Made by a program: the position numbers and the translations under genes | The notes under the pieces: model-generated | The model's database searches: none | Told to the model about the DNA's origin: nothing | What the model saw: only the letters and a program-made list of their open reading frames with translations | Shown: in pieces, positions 27,201-40,170 of the stretch | Position numbering within the stretch: position 1 is the stretch's first letter | Layout of the letters: each line of letters starts with the position of its first letter | NCBI RefSeq assembly: GCF_002443255.2 | Contig: NW_019211458.1 | Span: forward strand, 9,887,364 to 9,951,363 | From: Varroa destructor | Lineage: Eukaryota > Arthropoda > Arachnida > Mesostigmata > Varroidae | Length of the DNA: 64,000 nt | Reading direction: 5' to 3'

Positions 27201-29573
27201 GCCCAATGACGTGCATTAAAAAAAAGTGAATGCTCTCACTCACTTAGGATTCTGAGAAGAATTCAGCGCAGACCATGTCTTAAAATAGCGGAAGAAAGCG
27301 ACATCATTTTTACAATAAAATGATCAAGTGAATGAATTTTCAGCCTCATACTTTGCTTTATTGCGTGCCTATCGTTCGTCGGGACCTTTGTCGACTCGAG
27401 TCAGCCAACCTTCAAAAAAACCTACCCAGGTATGTCTGACGAAATTCTGCTCAGAATAAGTAAATTAGGACACAAATATTAAGCTTGACACGAGCGGCTA
27501 TTTGGCACTGACGAACATTTGTCCGGAATAATATTTTAACGTCGACAGGATAGAAACATTATACCAAGAAATTGGCTCTAAATAATAGCTTTACTATATA
27601 CTTAGTTTTCATAAACGTATATTATGAAGCGGGTCTAAGGGTTAATGTGAGGTAATCCAAACGTCCCTTGCCCTAATTGCACGCACAACCCGTTATCTTC
27701 TGCTGCCGCCCTCAGAGGCACGATTGAGCCTGTCATACTGCATTGCAGCACGTCAAGGTAGCTTATTTCCTCTGTTGATTCCCTGCTGCTTGTTTTAGGT
27801 CGTCTAATACGTTGTTTTTCGCTGTGGACGGCTTGGTCAAGTCTCCTTTCAAGCGACGATAATACTCACCGTACAGGTTACCTGAATGGCTTAAAACTGC
27901 TTTTGTGTCTGTGGATTGCCTCGGGGCACCTCATCATTTTCCCGTCACCAGAATTCACACGTGAGTATAATAAAACCTATCCTATCCATGGAGATATTTC
28001 GTTAGTTACTATCATTCTTAAATCTGTCTTTCCAAAGGACTCAAATAGAAAATACTTAATTGTGTAACTGCCGTAAAATGTAATGAAATTAGAACGACCG
28101 TCGGATGGGAGAAATCTTTAGCTCATGCACTGTACATACAACACTCATATTAACTAATGATCATTAAGCTGAGCGGTTGCGAGTTCATCAAAAGGCGATA
28201 CGTTTTCGCCGTATCAATGGCATGGCTGAATTTGTCGTCGGAAAGTTATCGTACAAAACTCGCTTTGTATTCGAATTCAAGGAAACCCCGGAGAGTTCTT
28301 CACCGTTGTCAGCCGTTCACTTTGGTTCCAGATCTTCTCAAACATCAACCTAGCCGTTGTCGGTTTCTTCTTTATCAGGTATTTTCACACTCTTAGAGAT
28401 CGAAAATCATATATAGGTCTTTTAGGAAGACAAAAACTGAGACCTATATAGACATAGGAAAAGTAAACGATGGTGGCACGAGTTTTGACGGGTTGGTGGG
28501 TGATACGTTTATTTGAAACCGTTATTTGAAACTGTATCTTGCCCATCTTGCCTATTTGCAGCCTGTCGACCCAGAATGGTGTGTCTAGGGAAGAAGGGAC
28601 ACAGTCGTCAAAGACGCAGACGTTGTTTTACGAACTCATCGTCATTCATAAAATCTATCTTTCAGTGGCTACCTGGTTCACGTAAGCACAACGCGTTTTG
28701 CCGCCGATCAAAACTGGAGATTCGTTATCATCAGCTTCGTCAGAAGATATATCAAGCTAGTTGTGCCAGCACTAGTTGTGCTCTTGACAACACTTTTGTA
28801 TCCCTTGGTATGAACTAAATCTATATGTATCCTTGTCTTAAGAAAATGTGTTTTTCATTAACTAAAAGCAGAACTTACGCCAAGTGAACGATTGTCGATT
28901 TTTGTTATGTCATAAATCTTCATTGCAGCTAATCCGGACGGCGAGTCCTCGAGAAGGCTTCTATTCAAGTAACGTCGGAGCCTGCTCGAGTGAATGGTAC
29001 CTCTTACCCTGTCTTGCAAATAATTACATCGACCTTTTTCGTGAACAGTGCCTTACTCATCTTTGGTATATCGCTACCGATCTAAAGATCTATCCATTCG
29101 TTGTAGCGTTGTCCATCTTCTACAGAAGGTACTACAGCTATCTAAGCCAATTGCTCTACAGGACCAATATCTTCGTGTAAACATGCAGTAGGAAATATGG
29201 ATAAAAATTTGCCCGGTATAAATGGTAGTTCAGAGTAATAAGCAGTCTCGCTTCGGTTATCGAGACCCGTTTTTCCATGGCTTTACATAATTGATACTTC
29301 TGATATTACAACATAATTGATGATCCTGAGTATTACAGACAAGCTCGACATGCGACGTTCCTTAGCGTCGCCTTGGTGTTGATTACGTCGCTCCTCGTCG
29401 CTTTGGAGACATTTTTTGCGGGTGCCGCAGGTGTTGTCGCTAGAGCTGACCTCGAAGGCAAGTAAGTGATCTGTTTGGAAAGAACTAATTGTGGGCAATG
29501 ACGATATGATTTCGACCCCTTTTTCTTAAATCAACTAGTGACACATACAACTGATTGAAAACCGATGCTCTAA

Positions 29574-29634
<61 letters not shown>

Positions 29635-32600
29635 GGCGCAGTTTCTTCGAAAATAATTTCCTTCAGTATCGTAGCACTGTTCAGTTATAGATATCTATAT
29701 ATTCCATTAATTTTGAACAACATTTTTCGCAAATCCTGCCCTGACAATTACCCTTGCTTAAGCATTAAAGAACCCCTAAGGAACAGGAAACGGTATCTAA
29801 AAACGTTTTTATATACTTCACATACAGGTGTTTTCTCGTGCAAAATGGATCGGTTTATAAGATAGCGTGCATCTGATTGATAACCGTGTATAGCATATTT
29901 CTGTAGTATTGCGCATAACAACACTAATTAGCGTGTAACACCCTTACCTCGAGTGTATCAAATCTCTCCCTTATGCTACCCTTGTATGCCCTATATTTAC
30001 CGGAGTTCCCTGTAGCAGAGATCTTGATAACCGTCATTCACCTACTAATGTTGCTCCATGCGTGCGATTAGGCGTTACTTTGCGACTGGCAAAGCCTTGG
30101 ATCTATACACAAAGCCCCACACCCAAGTAGCTGCCTATGTGATGGGTATGTTATGTGCTGCCCTTGTGGAGAGGCTCAAAGACAAACCACCCAAACTTAC
30201 CATGGTAAGCGTTTCTGTATAGGAAAGGCCCAATGTAAACGATATCATTATTCAGCTTACGTTAGGGATAAATGCAAAACTCAGAGTTCGAACGTAACTG
30301 AAACGGTATATATATATAATACGAACCGGGTGTGTCTTTTGTACCCTGTTATAGGCAGACAGATAAAACGTAAATATTTCTGTGTCGAAAATAAGAAAAA
30401 AATCTGTTTCGATTAACATCAGGTTGCGTCCATGTATGGACTCGTAACTAGGTGTTCAAATGACAGGTTATGGCTTCTACTAGTATGAACTGATACACTA
30501 ACAGCAATTCTTCCGATTGCATGCCATATGGATTGTTACACGGACTGATTTGTCTGTAAATATTAGGAGAAAATTCTAAACTTGCATTTTTAGTTCGCCA
30601 AGTACCTCATGTGGACGCTATCGGTAGTTCTCTTCTTGATTCAGACTGTATTCATCACGTACTCGTCGATCCAGGTGTTCTCACCAGCGGGGGTAAGCTA
30701 CCTATAGTTACTGTTTCGAAATAATTCTGTATAAATGTCAGTATAATCTTTGTAATAGAAATTCTTGAAAATTGCAACCTTGTACTAAACTTTGTCCCGT
30801 CTATAGGTTTGGATGTCATTGTACGCTGGAATTTCCCGACCTCTGCACGCAATCATCTACTTCTGGATCCTCTGTACATGCTCCTTGTACCTTGCTGGTA
30901 GGACGAATGGCTCACAGGGCATCCGTAAACCACAACATCAAGCTCAGAAATTTATACTGCATAAATAATACGATATCCATTACTGACATGATGAAGTGGA
31001 TTAGGTTATTCGGAGATCAATTTCAGTTTTCGTCTCTGGTATTGCCTTTCAAATGTTTGTTTGCTAATGATCAAGTGTTATACGCTTTCGAGGAACATTT
31101 TCTATTGCTTTATACTATCCTTGTTATCGCTCTATCCATGTCAGGAAACGATGTTTTTAGTTCCAAAGATAGAAATGTCGGCGGAAAAAGAAGTAAATCT
31201 GCTAAGAAGTAAAAAAGTTGTCGCCAATGTCAAGAACCTGCGGAAGCGGCTCGGGGAATTTTTCCATATGCCGTGAGAATTTTATCGGAGATGCGGGTCA
31301 ATACAGTAACTATTTTTTTAGAAAGCGCCTTGAGGTGGTCATTGTCGAGTTCGAAAAAAAACCCAATGAAAAACGTTTTTTAGATTGAAAATTTCATATT
31401 TAAACAAAGCAGTCATTTTTAGATGGTACCCTTAGCTGCAGAAACCACGTCGTACACCTCACCCCTATCCTGAAGTGTTTTGGTAGCTTTTTACCCCAGC
31501 GCGAAACAAATAAAGAGTATCAAGGGCGCTATTTTCCCCCATGTAACACATTGATTTTTGAAGCTAAATTCAAAGAAAGATTTCGTATGTTCTCAAGATT
31601 CGAGTACCAGTAAAGGCAAAATTAGGAAAGTAAGACATCACCATTACTTTTTGAAAAACTAGCTACACGTAATTGAATATCTATTCTACACCTATATTTA
31701 AATAAACGTATTTAAACGAATATAGATAATTTCAAGTTCATGAACGCACTGAGTAAGCGACTGTGCGCGTCTTATTCATTTTTATAATAAAATATATTCG
31801 GAATTTTGTTTGGTGTCGATATTTTCAGAACCGCTCCGCCGATTCCTGTGCCACCCAGTATTTTTCGTTCTCGGAAAGCTTAGCTATGGAGTTTACCTAG
31901 TTCACTTTCCTCTCGGATCCTTTGGCTACGCAAACCTAAAAAGTGCTTCCCTTCAATACAATCTATTTTCACTGGTTGGTATAATATTGTCGATCATTAC
32001 TATGAATGAAAAGGTTGCTCTTCGCTGATATGTACTTTAAAGGCGAGAAGTCTACGATGGTGATAGGGCGATTTTACGTAAAATTAACGCACTGTTTGCT
32101 AAAGCAGTAATACGTTTTTGTAGAAGCATCTCTCTACTAGCGAATATAACAATGACATCTAACTAAATAACCGTTATCATGTTGTGCGTTTTGCGTTGTG
32201 GTTATTTTTCGTTTTTGCTTCTGCAGTCTCAGGGTGTTTTAGGAATCTTAGCGCAGAGCTTTGTTCTCGCGGTGGTACTGTTCTTATTTGTCGAAAAACC
32301 TCTAGCAAATATGGACCGCCTCCTAGTTAACTGGAAACGGTGCGCGGGTAAGGATGCAGGCAACCAATGTGAGGTCCCATTGCCTGAAAGTACTTTGCCT
32401 ACAACGAGAGGGGCGTCAAAGAAAATACCAAATAGCTCCATTATTCCCTTTGAAAGATCTGATATGACCCAAACGGTAGGCCAATTTTTTCACAAACCGA
32501 CATCCGAAATGGTAGCAATCTCGAGTCTCATACTCACCAACACCTCGACCGGAAGTGTTGCTCTCCAAACGCAACGGACGCCAGGATCGTTTTTGCCTGA

Positions 32601-32685
32601 AAATAGCACAGCAGTCAATGCGACAAAAAACCCTATGCCCTCAAACGATAGCTTACAGACTTCCGCTGCCTCATCCAAATTGTAA
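24281..32685 (+). CDS. NRF-6-like multipass acyltransferase (nose resistant to fluoxetine family), 17 exons, 846 aa
   Basis: Exons: 24281-24530, 24800-24901, 25203-25301, 25820-25920, 26255-26381, 26719-26806, 27344-27429, 27799-27960, 28246-28378, 28666-28807, 28929-29128, 29339-29461, 30072-30204, 30594-30692, 30807-30897, 31829-31974, 32227-32685. All phases agree and the total is 2541 nt. An in-frame TAA at 24272-24274 supports the start. Residues 32-48 form a signal-anchor helix. Residues about 85-250 are the extracellular NRF domain (LEQCLWAYVVPG, SLCIPRECAQADL, Cys pairs). A membrane helix follows at about 255-272. The acyltransferase-3 domain runs from about 312 to 720, with GYLNGLKLLLCLWIASGH, FFFISGYLV (about 378-386), HLWYIATD (His474) and LGKLSYGVYLVH (His671). 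The last 110 or so residues are a Ser/Thr-rich tail. By family knowledge these proteins move acyl groups or lipids across membranes (C. elegans NRF-6 acts in drug and yolk uptake). The substrate here is unknown. The exon 9 acceptor (ggaaag) is the weakest junction. Confidence 0.93.
29575..29634. repeat. (TA)n microsatellite in intron 12 of the NRF-like gene
   Basis: The longest dinucleotide run in the window, about 28 TA units with a single TG interruption near its right end. It lies about 115 bases after the exon 12 donor. Confidence 0.95.
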
Positions 32686-32952
32686 TGAGCTCTAGCCGAG
32701 GTCATTGCAACTCGGCTTCCGTTCAACACATCCCGATCTCACGTAAAACGCAACGAAGTCATACTCAAGCTTAAAATGTATCCAATATGATACATTCTAC
32801 GATCGTCTAACAAACGATTGTATTCTGTGACACTGGGGAGGTAGCGGCTTCGTACTCACTGCAGCACTTAAGGTTTTTGTAGCTGTTCAAAGACCATCGA
32901 GGAAAGAGCTGAAGGGATCTGGAATAGAATTACCTCATATAAGTATTTCAAT

Positions 32953-32958
32953 AATAAA
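32953..32958 (+). promoter_or_regulatory. Candidate polyadenylation signal AATAAA for the NRF-like gene
   Basis: A canonical AATAAA 268 bases after the stop codon, followed within 30 bases by a T-rich stretch. It is the first canonical hexamer I saw downstream of the stop. Confidence 0.45.
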
Positions 32959-32999
32959 TGCCCTGTATATATAATATATACTGACTAAACTATGTAAGT

Positions 33000-34050
33000 G
33001 CCATTATTTATTAACTGCATCAGTAACGGAACCCTACGTTTGACCTTAAAACGTAAAACGTTCATAGAGTTTGGGTTGGTTAGAAATTTTCTCGGCCACA
33101 TTGCATTTTTCTGGCGAGTGTCACTCGTACCGCTACCAAAGCAATTCGGTTTATCTGCTCATAGACTACTTGTATCAGTAATAAATTAATTAAAATAACA
33201 AATGCACGCCAACGCCCATTTTTCTTCTAACTATTCACTGCAAGTATACTCAGCCAGCAAGATATTCCACATATGAAAACCTAACAGCTGGTTACGCGTC
33301 GGAGTTCAGGAAACGCTTTTACCAGCCATTTGTCAATTGGAACGAGAAAACAGGACGCAAATGGTCCCTTGTCGATATTTAGAATTAATGAAAAATTCAT
33401 ATGGAGAAATGTCACTGTTGAATATGCTTAGCAAGGATTTTTAGTTTTTGATCATCTCCTTTTTCCCATTCATGCAGTATGCAGGTTTACACACACAAAG
33501 GTACAACGCTGTTTCTTGCATTTATCTCATTTAGTCGCTCAACTGTACTCGTATTGTCCGTGGCGCGTTCTTAAGAAAATTTCATGTGAACAATCACGCA
33601 ATTCAACGTAGTAGCTTTCGGCTCTTATCTTCGATTTAATGCTGCGATGAGTATTGGCTGACAGGCATCTAAAAATGGGAAACAATATTCGAAAATAGAC
33701 AACACAATCACTTTAAGAACAGAATTGCAAAATACCTGAAATGTTTATTAGAGAAAGAACAAAAAATGGGTAAAAATAATCTAAAAGGGAAAATTTTCCA
33801 ATAAAGTCTCTAACCATTTCTATTTTCTTAGACTGCAAAGACACGCTTTCGAGATAACAAAACGTTTCCTTTGGGCTATTAAAGTGAACAAGCTTAATGA
33901 ATTCTTACCACAAAGCAAGTGAGCCAAACACTAGAGATATCCGTCTGCCTGTCTAGCTGCAACGAAGAATATGCCAACTCTCTCGATCAGCCAAAAGTAC
34001 TGGACCGAGGTCAACTTTTATAATTAACATATAAGCTATTTCGAGGCTGG
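33000..34050. other. Intergenic between the NRF-like gene and CPPED1
   Basis: AT-rich DNA with one 63-codon ORF (32998-33189) that has no recognisable motif. Nothing else supported. Confidence 0.5.
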
Positions 34051-34059
34051 TTACTCCTG

Positions 34060-34145
34060 CCGGCGTTGTTGGACGCACCAATCAGATAACTCTCCATATT
34101 AAAGAGCAAGCAGCGCGCGCTTCATCCGCCGTTGTTGGACTCACC
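34060..34145 (+). repeat. Repeated 20-mer in the putative CPPED1 promoter
   Basis: Two copies of a 20-base unit (34060-34079 and 34126-34145) share the core GTTGTTGGAC and match at 18 of 20 positions. Their starts lie 66 bases apart. They sit just before a TATA box in a short stretch with more GC than the DNA around it, so they are candidate factor-binding sites. Confidence 0.45.
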
Positions 34146-34171
34146 CTGCCCTGTGAAGATCTGTCGAACAT

Positions 34172-34179
34172 TATATAAG
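34172..34179 (+). promoter_or_regulatory. Candidate TATA box for CPPED1
   Basis: TATATAAG, a good TATA-box match, 434 bases upstream of the CPPED1 start codon and 26 bases after the second copy of the repeated 20-mer. A start site about 30 bases downstream would give a 5' leader of roughly 400 bases. Not demonstrated by sequence alone. Confidence 0.4.
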
Positions 34180-34605
34180 TATTGGCTGGGGCTGTCCACC
34201 GCTACACATCTATTAAGCTAAACGCCGGCTGAATGCTGCGGATCCTTGTTCAATTGCGGTATCTATCGTCGTGGAAAGCGTGCAGTCATATCCAATACAA
34301 GCTAATGGTGAGAGAGACAATTACAAGCGTATTTTTAAGCGGCTTGGTAAAGCCACACGCCTATTCAGAACCTTTATTGCTTTACTATGCGGCCTTTGAG
34401 CCTTTATATCCTTATAAATCCTAGATCGGTCTAGGCTGTGCTACTGCTGAAGTACTATAATTGAAAAAATGAATTTAATTGCGTGACCTATACTAGTAGA
34501 GTTGTACTATATATTGTAAAGCAGATCGTTATAATCTACTTATGTTTCTTAGTAAAAGTGCCCCTTTTCCAAACCGATAAAACACGATCAGCATTTTGGA
34601 CAGCC

Positions 34606-37600
34606 ATGGAATCGGTGCCACTGCGAACAAAGGACCGGAAAGCGTTGGCCTTTGATGAAGGTTAGCTTTGAAGTTCTTTAACGATATGTATCCATACAAA
34701 TATAGCACACTAAAAGCTTTCGTTCGTTTCATATATTATTATTGTTTTATAAAAATGCTTATGATTGTTTTCGTTGGCTCACACAGGTTGCTTGTTTTTT
34801 TCCTTAATTTTTAACAATCACTTATTACGACCACTTCAATGCAGTTGTTTTTTTGTCTAATAAAAGCAGTTTAGTTAGATCACCAGCTGCTAGTGTCGGA
34901 CATTTTTTAGCATGAAATATTGTCTCGATAATTGAACGTTCCCATAAGCGCTTTTTCACGAGAATATGTCAAAAGCAAAAGGGCTCGACGTCGTTATCTA
35001 CATGTAGAAACTTGGTCTGCTAGGCCGCCAGTGTGACACTATAGCTTACAAACGTTACAATATAAAGTATAGCAGAAGCATAATAAAACGTTCCTTTTGT
35101 TAAATAAGTATCAACGAATATTGATGCACGAATTGTTGGCGTAGCGGTTATGCAATATGTCGGCGATAGTAGAACCTTTATTCGATTCAGAAATCTACAC
35201 CAGGGTAAAAACGCTATTGTTAAAGAAAAAAGCATGTCATATAACGCCTCTTCACCAACTGAAGCTACTTATAGAGCTGTGGCGATCATAGGTCGAATAG
35301 GCCCATACGATCGTGGTAGGTACGATTCTATAGTTGAGTATTTTTACAATAACTATCATGTATTTCGATTTGAGCCAACATCAGTGTGTTTGTTATGCGT
35401 CTCTAGAATCCAGTGTCTTGGCTAATACTCTTCCATTCCATTAGATAGATTACTGTTTTGGGCAATAACGATGCTTAGAAAATCTACGCAAATTTATCAT
35501 TCTCACCAGAAAAGGTTATTAGTGATCCTTTGCAGGCATAGCTTTCATGTTATAGCTATATACTATCCGAAGTTTCGTTTCTTGTCGAACCAGTTTTTCT
35601 GCCTTCATCAGAAAAACTTCCGTTTTAATTCGAACACTATTTCTCTATCTGATCACATTGTGTGGGCAGGCTGAAGTGAAAATACTCAGCCCAACTAAAC
35701 TCTTGAAAAATGATATGCCATGAACGCACATATAAGGGTATATTAACTATATATTACACAGGTCGTATCGTAACCCTTTTAGCGGGCACTAGGAGTCCAG
35801 GATAAAAATATACTCCAGTAGAGTCTATATTTACCACTTGAAAAAAGCGCGCCCAGATAGGACTCGTATAAAGCTATCACTGGCTATAACAACAAGTGTA
35901 TGGAAGGTACGAATGCAAAGGAGCTGATTTTCTTAAACATAGTGTAGTTGCAGGTATTGACGTTTGGTTGTCGTAAGAAGAGGCTACGTAGTCGTAGCAT
36001 CATTAAAGCCAGCTGTATTTAATGGCGGCCATCCATCAGCGATGGTTACGAGGAGCAATCCTTTGTTCAACACGGATACATTCAATAATTTAATTGAATA
36101 ATCAGTAACAGTACCATGATGGTATCGATCAAATCATACGTAGTAAATCCATGCAGGTATTCTAGGGGATTGTACACCTCATCTCAAGGTGAACGATGGG
36201 AAAGTGAATATACTTTAGGCAAGATAGCACACGGCCATAAAACGTACTTCAATTATAATGATGCCAGTAGTCAATAAAAAAAATGGCGAGTGTAGGCTAT
36301 ATTTACTGTTATTTGTAGTGTATTTTAGTTATACATTGCCGCGTATACGAGTCTCGTTCCAATGACTTTGTCAAGAGTATTCGTTTGGTTCGAAGGCAAG
36401 AAGACGCGTATGAATGCGTTCGATATCTGTGTTCTTATGTCGAGCCAACATATCAGTAACTTCAAGTTTGTCAATGAGCTGCGAACTATTGCTAGTCATT
36501 AGCTAACAGATTTAAGTACGTTCTGTCGTAATCTCTTTTGACAATGGCGTGCCACGGTGATTAAGTGATGAACAGTGCAGCTATGGGACACGCTTCTATG
36601 TGTTTGAGTTACTCGTTGCAAGCTCTAAGTATTGACTTTAAAATAAGTATCACTAAGCACAAGCTCCCTTATCGAATGGCGGCCATTGTTCTCCTGTAAA
36701 GTAACTGATGTATTTTTCATCAAATACCAACTGTAAAAATCTGAAGAGTTGGAAGCTTACAATCGATTTTCGGAAAAAATCATATTTGAGTGAACCTGTG
36801 TATGCTGGAGACTTAATGGGTTTCTTTCTCGTTTAGGTTAAATGTCTACCGTTATTTGTTTCAGAAAAAGAACGAGAATGGGTCGGACCGTTTTGTTTTA
36901 TCCAGGCAGCCGACACTCAATTTGGGATGATCGATTCTTTTGTAAATAAGGTAGAATCAAAAGATCTTTTGATTAGGTTAAATCAATTAATTCTACATAA
37001 GCTTATCTTTCGTCTTGGAAGGTTTTTAGTTAGTTTTTTTCACAAATTGATCCTCTTGTCAAGGTTTTTGGGCTTAGTTTAAAGTACTTCGCAGAATTTT
37101 TGTTCATGTGCAGCATACTCAATCTTATTTTTAACTAATTAGATAGTCTAACATTTACTACTGTATTAGGGAGACGCTTATAAAGAATAACTCCATTTTG
37201 TAATGGCTTTTTTCACGGAGTAATGTTAGACAACACTGGATGTTTTCTTTCTAACCATTAGGATATGTATGTAGAGGGCTTTGAAAATGGCTTAGGTAAA
37301 CTCCATTGAAGATTCGTGTCGCGTTCTCATAGGGGCGCAAATAAGCTGAAAGCCTTGGGTATGTGTTTGATTATCAACTGACTTGATGATGCCTTCGTTT
37401 ATATTTGACACGTCCGTTTTCCGTCTTTAATACCACAAGAATAATAGTCTAGGTTGACCTGTGTTGAATCATTTAGGTTGATGAAGTATCTGTAACGTGG
37501 GAGGCGGAAATAAATCATACGCGAACAGCCATCAAAGCAGCGAATCAGATGTCTCCGAAGCCGCGGTTCTTTATTGTCTGCGGAGATCTGGTCGATGCTA

Positions 37601-39844
37601 TGCCTGGTATTCACTTATTACGCTATAACCTATGAGACGTTTGTGTTTTATCTTATTTAATAGAGTATTTGAAGCTAACGTGCAAGCTTAGGGCTAAGGG
37701 GATACGGTCCCCAATTTAACAGGTTTTTTGTAATTATTCATTAGAATGGGACCAGCTGGCAACAGTTGGTGCCCACTGGTAATAATAATACTTATATAGC
37801 TTAGTTATTACATTATCATTGCACAACTTATCACAACTAGGAACAAAGTAATAAGATACAAAGTTCTAGTCTTTAAGGTTGCCACCTAAATTTGCACTGC
37901 GCGCTTCATTCTTTATTTTTCCCAAATGAGAGTCAAACACCCACACAGTCATCGTGTCGCGAAGTATTGTTCAGTTATGCAACCATCGTTATAGATGACA
38001 CCCTTTCGCAGGTACGATGCACCGCCTTGCACAGGAAAAAGACTGGAATGAGATTTTTCAGGATCTAGATAACGCAATCCCGCTCGTATGTGTCTGCGGA
38101 AACCATGATGTAGGAAATACACCTACAGCACAGACAATTCAGGTGAATAAAGGCCCAAATATTTTTGCCATCCAACAATAGTTGTTATTACAGTTTATAA
38201 GTTACCTGAAGCTCAGGCTACATGAGCTTCATTCACGGCGTCGTTTGCTGGCCTCAACAATTTTCCAGTGAATAAGTCCGACGTTGTCCGAAGAGATGCG
38301 CATTTAAGTTGGTTCCGCCACTGTGATATGTACACCGATAAGGTAGTCGCCAGTTATCTAGAGAATCTTTTCATTAAGAGTTCGTTAGGTAAAATTCTAA
38401 AAACTAGAAAAACATGAAGAAAAAGGAGAAGAGTAAAATGAATCAGTAAATTCTGTAGAACTACATTCTACTACATTCTAGAACTACATTTTTTTTTAAC
38501 AAAAATGTTTTTAGATCCAATATATCAAGGTGAGGACTGATATTTAAAAAAAAGCACGCATAAGCAACTCATCCCAAGTTACAAATTTACGTGCGAAGTT
38601 TGTTGCTTCGTAGCAGGAAATGTCGCAGCAAAAAAAATCAGGTGTTCTGAAAACATTGCTGACTGTGGTTATAGGACTACACGAAGGCTTTCGGCAGTGA
38701 TGACTACTTTACGTTCTGGTGCGGAGGCGTATTTAATATTGTTCTAAATTCGCAGTTCTTCGAAAATGGTTCTCAGGTATTTACGTAATATATGTATATA
38801 TATATATATATACGAAGTTGGAAAATGTTAATTTTCCATTCTTCCATATAACTGTTGACTTAATAGTTTTGTAATATGTTGTTAGTTTAGAACCAAGGAT
38901 TCCACTAATTATTCTACGAACAAAAATTACCAGTTAGGAAACCTCATAGGTTATTTTGAATTTGCAGGTGCCTGATTTGGCTAAGGAGCACTTGGCGTGG
39001 ATTGACGAACAATTGGTCCAAGCGAAGGAAAAGTCTGCCACTCACGTTCTTATTTTTCAGCATATCCCATTTTTCCTTCGCGAAGCTAACGAGGAAAAGG
39101 AGTACTTCAACCTGGAAAAACAGTTCAGACGTAGCATGCTCGACAAATTTGCTGATGCTGGTCAATTATCGTACATTTAATTTTGCTTGTATTGTATTTT
39201 GACTAGAATTTGGTACCTATAACTAATGAAAAGCACTGCACTTCCAAATCCTACTTGGTTTAAAAACAATTTTGGTCAAACATTATGTTATCTTCTTGAA
39301 GGTAGATATTGTAGGGCATTAGAAATACAAAAAAAAAAAAAGAAAATGTGTTCGGAGACCATTATTCTATAATCTAAATTAGCTTAAAGCGTCAGGCATG
39401 CAACAAACTCTTAACCGCTGGTTCGGATCTCCCTGCCAGCATGCATCAGATATTATCAAAAATTTCAGATTACCTAATACTAATGCCATTTTTAGTTATT
39501 AAGTTAAATTTCTCAATTAGGTGAAATTGATTATTCCTAAGCCCTATTGAGAATGGCTAGATTATTTAACATTCGCTAATGATTATTTATTTGTAGGTGT
39601 GAAGGCAATTTTCTGTGGCCACTATCATAGAAACGCGGGAGGTTTCTATCGGAGTATAGAAGAAGTTATCACAACAGGAGTTGGCGTTGCCCTAGGCCAT
39701 AATGAACCTCCCGGCCTCCGGGTTGTCTGCGTCTACCAGGACAGACTAAATCACAAGTATTACCCACTGGACCAAATCCCGCGAAATCCCGAACTCCAGG
39801 AGAGCTGGAAGATGAACACAGCAAATCCAAAGAAACTGGTCTAG
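34606..39844 (+). CDS. CPPED1: Serine/threonine-protein phosphatase CPPED1 (calcineurin-like phosphoesterase), 7 exons, 314 aa
   Basis: Exons: 34606-34660, 36865-36950, 37477-37606, 38012-38142, 38675-38776, 38968-39160, 39597-39844 (stop TAG). Phases agree throughout; the sum is 945 nt, and 314 residues equals the length of the human protein. The 55-nt first exon (Kozak context acagccATGG) joins in frame to give the [10 protein letters not shown] segment, matching the N-terminus of the family. Metal-binding motifs of the metallophosphatase fold are all present: ADTQFG (Asp35), [10 protein letters not shown] (Asp84), [10 protein letters not shown] (Asn121, His122), FQHIPFF (His200) and GHYHRN (His241, His243). 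Family knowledge: a cytosolic dinuclear-metal phosphatase; the human enzyme dephosphorylates Akt at Ser473. No signal peptide or membrane segment is seen. Intron 1 is 2.2 kb, far longer than the others, and holds two copies of AATGGCGGCCAT. Confidence 0.96.
38789..38812. repeat. (TA)n microsatellite in a CPPED1 intron
   Basis: About ten TA units with one TG interruption, 13 bases after the exon 5 donor at 38777. Confidence 0.85.
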
Positions 39845-40170
39845 CTAAAGCTGTGCCCAACAGCCTTGTTCAGTGTTATCACTGCAACTATTCTAAAAAG
39901 ATTTTTTTTATGTAGATATTCATACACTGAGTAAATCAAGTCATGCGCGAACCAGAGATTTCCAAATCCAATGCATAAGTCACTATTATAAGTTCCCATT
40001 AGTCTAATGGCGTGCTTAGGTATTTCCTGTTATATCATATAATGCAATATTGACAAATATCTCCTAAGTGGTAATAGCACCACAGAAGCGCAAGAATAAT
40101 ATTACGTATATGGTTGTTATATCACTGACTTACACTTAATCTCGTTTTTCATTTAAAAAAAGCATTAAGC

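Noticed and set aside
28513..28665. Exon candidate after a ttgcag acceptor at 28561, reading SLSTQNGVSREEG
   Set aside because: It fits the phase at its 5' end but leads to a stop at the next join (ACC TAA). Using the later ttcag acceptor at 28665 instead gives the conserved FFFISGYLV motif and correct phases.
30772..31212. 146-codon + strand ORF, the longest or second longest in the window
   Set aside because: It overlaps NRF exon 15 in a different frame and runs into the intron. Its codons give no known motif, while the overlapping exon frame gives a membrane helix in the right place.
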